34,564 nt of DNA from Deltaproteobacteria bacterium (GTDB lineage: Bacteria > Myxococcota_A > Polyangia > JAAYKL01), in NCBI GenBank assembly GCA_030621515.1, contig JAUXHN010000024.1, positions 1 to 34,564 of the forward strand. The letters are read 5' to 3'. Made by a program: the position numbers and the translations under genes. Below the pieces are notes generated by a model. It made no database searches. It was not told where the DNA came from and saw only the letters and a list, made by a program, of their open reading frames with translations. Of this stretch, positions 29,737 to 34,564 are shown in pieces. Position 1 is the stretch's first letter. Every line of letters starts with the position of its first letter.

Positions 29737-30710
29737 CAGAAGACGTAGATAAACCCGACGCGCCCGCCCACGGTCGCGCTGAGACCGGGGATATCGTCCC
29801 AGACCTCAAAATTCCTCTTCTTGGGAACGAACAACGGCCCGATACCGCCCACGGCCCGAAGAGAGATGCTCCAGCTCCCGGTGATGTGGATCCCCAGGCC
29901 GATGCCGGCCTGAAATTGGAGCCATATGGCCGTCTCGTGGCTGTCTCTGAACAGGAACACGGGCACTGCGGCTATTCTGGCCATAAAGCTGAACCGTTCC
30001 GCCATGGGCCAGGATCCCAGAAGGCCGACGCTGATCGAAAACAAGCCGGTGGGGTACCCCGAATCCCTGGGTTCATCACCTACGAAACCGCCGAACCCCA
30101 GCCCGCCGATCACATACAGCCAATCGGCAAGGGGGAAATGCATGGCCACTTCCAGTGGAATGAACTTTCGCTCCCATTCTCCCGTCAGCGGAGCTTCGAA
30201 GCCCACGTCGCCCGCCAGGCACAGCCCGGGTGGAACACCCCGCACAACCGGGTCCTCGTCGCCGGATTCCACGGCGACCTCGTCATCATCTTTTATTGCG
30301 GGCTCATCGTCGGCCTTCATGGAATCGATGCGGGCTCGCACCTGGTCGGAGTCTTCTACATCGGGGCTCAATTGCAGATACATCTCGTAGCGACTTGCCG
30401 CCCGCGACTTGTTGCCCAGCTCCTCGTAGCACCGACCGATGTTGTAGAGAAGCTCCGGAGCGTGGGTGATGTCGTAAGCCAACTCGAAGTGATCGATCGC
30501 CGCCTGATACTCGCCTTCCTTGTATCTTTTGCCGCCGGCGATGAAGTGATGCCTTGCCTCCTCCTTCTGCTCCTGCGTCAACTCCTCCGTGTCATCTTGC
30601 ACGGAAGGCTCCTCGGCCTCTTCCTGCGCCACGAAAGCCGATCCGGGGGCCGGAAAAACCGCAACCATGACGATCGCTCCAAGGGCCGTTACAGGAGTCG
30701 CCGTTCTCAC
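29736..30710 (-). CDS. TPR-containing secreted/outer-membrane protein
   Basis: Signal peptide; TPR region ARHHFIAGGKRYKEGEYQAAIDHFELAYDITHAPELLYNIGRCYEELGNKSRAASRYEMYLQLSP; C-terminal beta-rich region. Confidence 0.78.
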   Translation of the reverse strand: MRTATPVTALGAIVMVAVFPAPGSAFVAQEEAEEPSVQDDTEELTQEQKEEARHHFIAGGKRYKEGEYQAAIDHFELAYDITHAPELLYNIGRCYEELGNKSRAASRYEMYLQLSPDVEDSDQVRARIDSMKADDEPAIKDDDEVAVESGDEDPVVRGVPPGLCLAGDVGFEAPLTGEWERKFIPLEVAMHFPLADWLYVIGGLGFGGFVGDEPRDSGYPTGLFSISVGLLGSWPMAERFSFMARIAAVPVFLFRDSHETAIWLQFQAGIGLGIHITGSWSISLRAVGGIGPLFVPKKRNFEVWDDIPGLSATVGGRVGFIYVF

Positions 30711-31984
30711 TTGGCGCCCGCGTCCGTTTGCGTGCCCGCATCACCTTTGTGCCCCGTTACACCGGTTGCTTCAAGGGGACCGAAGACAACCGATCCGAAA
30801 CGGTCGAGCGCATGAAAATCTCCGCGCAGAGGAGGCGACCAGGCTGTGTAAATGGGCTTGTCCGCCGTCACATTGACCCGAAAGAAGTTGACCTTCCACT
30901 CGTCACCGCTTTTTGGCGGCGCGCCGCCTCCCTTGTCGAGATTGACAAACGGTATCGCAATCTCCGCCGCCCATCCTGTGTCTTTGCCGGACGAGTCGTT
31001 GAGGGTCCCCTCTATTTCGGTCTTCACGATCACGCCGCTCGACCACTCGTTCGTGTTCTTCCTGTATCTCGGCAGGTATGAATCGAACACCACACCCGCC
31101 GGGTTGATCTGAATCTCGTAGTAGTGCTTCTTGTCACCACCGGGGTCGAGGAAGATCTCAAACGCGTCCTCGTGCCACAACTCGTCGTCGTGTTCCGTGT
31201 ACTTGCTCTGGAGGTAGTCGTCCTTCGCGCGCATTGCCACGTAGAGATTGTCGTCGTCCCACATCAGCCTGGTCACGGTGGCGAATCCGGTCCGCGCGCC
31301 GGTGAGTGTGTGCGTGAAATCATCGAGGACGAACGCGTCCTTCCACGCATCCTCCGTCTCGAACTCTCCGTCGATCTTGGGTGCGGTGGGGGCTCTCGGG
31401 ATGATCACATTCACCGATTTCTCCTCGCCGCGCGAAACCACTTCCACGGTCGGTCCCTTGATCCTGCCCTCCTTGTCGGAAGGTCCTTTTTTGATCTTCA
31501 TGCGCTCGTTCTTCTTCCACAGGCCGACCATGAGACTGACAGTGGAAGATCCCCACTTGGCAGGAACCTTGATGGTCTGCCGGTCCTTGATGACCAGACC
31601 CGGGCGCCAGTACTCTGGTTGAAAATGACGACGGATCGGCCCGACCTTGTCCTTGTTGATGCGGGATTTTCCGTCCGCGTCAACCATGTGGGTGAAGAGT
31701 TGCCAGCCCGCGCCCGGTGATTCCTTGCACTCCCAATACCAGGTCACCTCGAACTCCTCGCCCGGGGCCACTTTTTTGGGTTTCACGTCATAGCCCAGCA
31801 GCAGGACCTTTCCGTCGATATCTGCATTTATCCGATGTCGTATCTTGGCCGGCGCCTTTTCGAGAATCAACCTCGAGACCTGATCGCTCTCGTTCCTGGT
31901 CAAGTATCCGGTTTGCTCCATGCAACCAAAGAGCGAAACCGCCAAAACCGCCGAACAGAACACCGAAATAGAATTCCTATTCAT
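30707..31984 (-). CDS. Lipoprotein with C-terminal CBM9-like domain
   Basis: Lipobox AVSLFGC; C-terminal APKIDGEFETEDAWKDAFVLDDF...LMWDDDNLYVAMRAKDDY...DAFEIFLDPGGDKKHYYEIQINPAGVVFD. ATG at 31984. Confidence 0.78.
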   Translation of the reverse strand: MNRNSISVFCSAVLAVSLFGCMEQTGYLTRNESDQVSRLILEKAPAKIRHRINADIDGKVLLLGYDVKPKKVAPGEEFEVTWYWECKESPGAGWQLFTHMVDADGKSRINKDKVGPIRRHFQPEYWRPGLVIKDRQTIKVPAKWGSSTVSLMVGLWKKNERMKIKKGPSDKEGRIKGPTVEVVSRGEEKSVNVIIPRAPTAPKIDGEFETEDAWKDAFVLDDFTHTLTGARTGFATVTRLMWDDDNLYVAMRAKDDYLQSKYTEHDDELWHEDAFEIFLDPGGDKKHYYEIQINPAGVVFDSYLPRYRKNTNEWSSGVIVKTEIEGTLNDSSGKDTGWAAEIAIPFVNLDKGGGAPPKSGDEWKVNFFRVNVTADKPIYTAWSPPLRGDFHALDRFGSVVFGPLEATGVTGHKGDAGTQTDAGAK

Positions 31985-32008
31985 CGGGACCTCCTTATAA
32001 AAAGGCAC

Positions 32009-33592
32009 TCAACGCCTACTTTTCTTGCGCGACTTCTTCGACTGCTTGCGCCTGGCCTTCGCCTTGGCCTTGCTGCTCGCCGACGCGGCCTTCCGCCGCG
32101 TCCCGGATCCATCCGCAACCGCCGCCTGGAGCATATCCTGGCCGAGATTGCCCATCATCCCCGGCATTCCCGGCATTCCCGGCGTCCCGCCGCCCCCCAT
32201 GGCGCCCTTCATCTGCTTTGCCATGGCCAGCTGTTTCATCCCGGGAATCTTGCCCATCAGGCCCGCCTGTTTGCCGATGGCGCCCATCATGTCTCTGACC
32301 TGTTTGAACCTGACGACCAGGTCTTTCACATCCTTGAGATCGCGACCGGATCCCTTCGAGACCCGCTCCATTCGTCCGGGCTGTTTTTCGAGCAGGGAAA
32401 CGTCGATCCGTTCCTTGTTTGTCATCGATTGAATTATCGATTCAATCTTGACGATTTCCCTGTCGTCCACGTTCATGCCTTCCGGCATTCCATCGGCGAA
32501 GAACGGAAGCTTTTCGAACAGATCCCCCAGGGAGCCCATCTTTTTTATGGCCTGCATCTGATCGAGGAAATCAATCATGGTGAACTTACCGCGAAGCATG
32601 CGCTTTGCGTCCTGTTCCGCTTTCTCCGCGTCCATCACCTCCTCGAAGTCCTTGACCAGGCCGACCACGTCCCCCATGCCCAGAATCCTGGAGGCGAGTC
32701 CTTCGGGCCGGAACTCCTCGAGCTTGTCGAGGCCCTCGCCTATCCCCAAGAACTTGATGGGCGCTCCGGTGGTTTCCTTGATGGACAGAGCCGCGCCGCC
32801 GCGAGCGTCGCCGTCGAGCTTGGTGAGGATCACCCCCGACAGGCTCAGGCGTTCGTTGAATTCGGACGCCGTCTTGACCGCGTCCTGACCGATCATGGCG
32901 TCGGCTACCAGGAAAATATTCTTGGGCTTGACCGTCTTCTTGATGTCGAACAGCTCCTGCATCAGTTCGTCATCGACGGTCTGGCGACCTGCCGTATCGA
33001 ACAGCACAACATCACGCTTGGTGCTGCGGGCGTGCTTCATTGCCGCCTCGCAGATCTTGACCGGGGACTTCTCCTCGAAGTCCGAGTAGACCGGAAGATC
33101 AAGTTGTTTCCCAAGCACTTGGAGCTGTTCGATGGCGGCCGGGCGATAGACGTCAGCAGCGCACATCAGGGGCTTGTGGCCCTGCTTGACGAGAAACCGG
33201 GCGAGCTTGGCGGTAGTGGTTGTCTTTCCCACGCCGTTCAGGCCCACCATCATCACCCCCGTGGGTGTGCCCTTGGGGGCCATGGCGAGATTGGTGTCCA
33301 CCGGACCCATCATGGCGACAAGCTCGTCCTCGCAGATCTTGACGAATGCGTCCGCGGCGGAGATCGCAACCTTCTTTCCCCTGGCCTTGGCAGAGATCCG
33401 CACAACCTCTCCCACGGCCTTCTCCCGGACGCGGCCAAGGAAGGCCTTTGTCAAATTGAGATCGACGTCTGCTTCGAGAAGGGCGAGCTTGATATCCCGC
33501 AACGAGGTGTCGATGACCTTCTCATCGATCTCCAACTCGCCTTGCATGCGCTGGCGGGCCTTGCGAAATCCTTTTTGAAGTGTTTCGAACAT
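32009..33592 (-). CDS. ffh: Signal recognition particle protein Ffh
   Basis: MVGLNGVGKTTTTAKLARFL, DTAGRQTVDDELMQEL, TKLDGDARGGAALSI, Met-rich M domain (MGKIPGMKQLAMAKQMKGAMGG). Confidence 0.98.
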   Translation of the reverse strand: MFETLQKGFRKARQRMQGELEIDEKVIDTSLRDIKLALLEADVDLNLTKAFLGRVREKAVGEVVRISAKARGKKVAISAADAFVKICEDELVAMMGPVDTNLAMAPKGTPTGVMMVGLNGVGKTTTTAKLARFLVKQGHKPLMCAADVYRPAAIEQLQVLGKQLDLPVYSDFEEKSPVKICEAAMKHARSTKRDVVLFDTAGRQTVDDELMQELFDIKKTVKPKNIFLVADAMIGQDAVKTASEFNERLSLSGVILTKLDGDARGGAALSIKETTGAPIKFLGIGEGLDKLEEFRPEGLASRILGMGDVVGLVKDFEEVMDAEKAEQDAKRMLRGKFTMIDFLDQMQAIKKMGSLGDLFEKLPFFADGMPEGMNVDDREIVKIESIIQSMTNKERIDVSLLEKQPGRMERVSKGSGRDLKDVKDLVVRFKQVRDMMGAIGKQAGLMGKIPGMKQLAMAKQMKGAMGGGGTPGMPGMPGMMGNLGQDMLQAAVADGSGTRRKAASASSKAKAKARRKQSKKSRKKSRR

Positions 33593-33716
33593 AAGAGAAT
33601 AAACTCCGTGAGCTCATCCCAGGCTTTGACGGGAAGCCGAAGGTCATTATCACAAAGGTGACGGATAAGCCAAGGACGGAAAAGAGAGCTTTTTGCCCCG
33701 TAGGGTTCTCCCAGAA

Positions 33717-34052
33717 TCAGTTATCTGTATTGGCCTCAAGGAGGGTGGTTACGATCTCATCGTCGAGAAGATCTTTCATCTCGACCGCGATCTCGTGCCG
33801 CCATATTCCGCGGTCTTCGACTTTGCTGCAGCGAATGACTTTGGCGTCGCACTCCGTGACACGATCCTCGGAGACGAAAATCTTCAACGCCAGATGAATC
33901 CCCATTTCATATGGGGTGAGGGTGAGCAACCTGGCTCCGCTCCGGCTGAAGTCCTGAGTCAGGCCGAAGCGAACCTTGGGTTCGTCGGAGTCGATGTCGG
34001 AACCGACCACCAGCGGATACCGTTCGTATTTCCTGCGTTCATCCATGGTCAA
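33717..34052 (-). CDS. Single-domain PilZ protein (c-di-GMP binding)
   Basis: RxxxR in DERRKYERYPL and DxSxxG in QDFSRSGARL. Confidence 0.82.
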   Translation of the reverse strand: MTMDERRKYERYPLVVGSDIDSDEPKVRFGLTQDFSRSGARLLTLTPYEMGIHLALKIFVSEDRVTECDAKVIRCSKVEDRGIWRHEIAVEMKDLLDDEIVTTLLEANTDN

Positions 34053-34217
34053 CAGATGATATTCAGACCGGCGCGATATGCAAGCGGGATCTCACCGTTC
34101 CGACGGCTGAAGGATGAATCGCCTACCTGCTGCTCAATAAAATTCCCCTGCATTGTCAAGTTTTAATGGGATGTCACTAAAAAAGTAGGGTATTATTGTA
34201 AAAAAGGAGAATACCTG

Positions 34218-34564
34218 ATGCGCTTCGTTTTAACAGGTGCGGTTTTGTTGTTTTTTACTACGGGGTGCGATCTGGACTTTTCGATAACCGACCCTGATGG
34301 CGGTACGGACACCAGCACGGACACCGATGCAGACACCGACATTGACACGGATACCGACACCGACACGGACACGGACACGGATACCGATACCGACACCGAC
34401 ACGGACACGGATACCGATACATCCCCCGTGGAATGCGACGACAGCGGGGACTGCGGCGGAGATCCGTGCGTGGACGGATATTGTTGCGACAATGCGTGCG
34501 ACGGGGCGTGCGAGGCATGCGACATAACGGGATTCGAGGGGACGTGCACATCCTATCCGGATGG
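34218..34564 (+). CDS. Asp-Thr-linker lipoprotein with Cys-rich region (3' truncated by window edge)
   Basis: [22 protein letters not shown] lipobox, (DT)n linker, then [51 protein letters not shown] preceded by AAAAAAGGAGAA. Open to window end. Confidence 0.85.
   Translation, partial: MRFVLTGAVLLFFTTGCDLDFSITDPDGGTDTSTDTDADTDIDTDTDTDTDTDTDTDTDTDTDTDTDTSPVECDDSGDCGGDPCVDGYCCDNACDGACEACDITGFEGTCTSYPD
34305..34421 (+). repeat. Hexanucleotide GA[T/C]AC[C/G] tandem repeat encoding Asp-Thr linker (second copy)
   Basis: Direct reading: [19 protein letters not shown]... with mixed GAC/GAT and ACC/ACG codons. Confidence 0.95.

Noticed and set aside
31835-33661. 608-aa plus-strand ORF
   Set aside because: Antisense to ffh and the CBM9-like lipoprotein; low-complexity His/Leu-rich translation.
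33593-33716. Intergenic gap between PilZ and ffh examined for tRNA or small RNA
   Set aside because: No cloverleaf, anticodon arm or CCA-type acceptor pattern could be recognised by eye. A tRNAscan/Infernal run would be decisive.

Overview
The window is a GC-rich bacterial chromosomal segment. Domain content and Asp-Thr-linker lipoproteins suggest a Myxococcota/deltaproteobacterial-type genome; this is inferred from protein style, not a database match. The plus-strand half carries mfd, two parvulin-type (PpiC/SurA-like) chaperones, a membrane-anchored Roadblock/LC7 protein, a MopE-motif lipoprotein with a long Asp-Thr linker, a GTP cyclohydrolase II-like protein, a PQQ-type beta-propeller lipoprotein coupled to a dGTPase-like HD protein, an FHA-GGDEF protein, and a radical SAM protein coupled to a threonine-dehydratase-like enzyme. 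On the minus strand are an M50 protease, folD, a 2x[4Fe-4S] ferredoxin, a class-I amidotransferase, a type-3-repeat outer-membrane-like protein, a VapBC toxin-antitoxin pair, a tig-clpP-clpX-lon proteostasis cluster followed by a DUF4105/Lnb-like membrane protein, a MarR regulator, folK, a TPR protein, a CBM9-like lipoprotein, ffh and a PilZ protein. The window ends in a second Asp-Thr-linker lipoprotein. I saw no rRNA, convincing tRNA, CRISPR array or transposase. The most interesting signals are the Asp-Thr hexanucleotide linker shared by two otherwise different lipoproteins, the membrane-tethered Roadblock protein whose Shine-Dalgarno lies in a hairpin, the palindromic operator inside the predicted vapBC promoter, the divergent stand-alone GTP cyclohydrolase II-like protein, and the DUF4105 membrane protein overlapping the lon stop codon. 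None of these is proven to be a new system.
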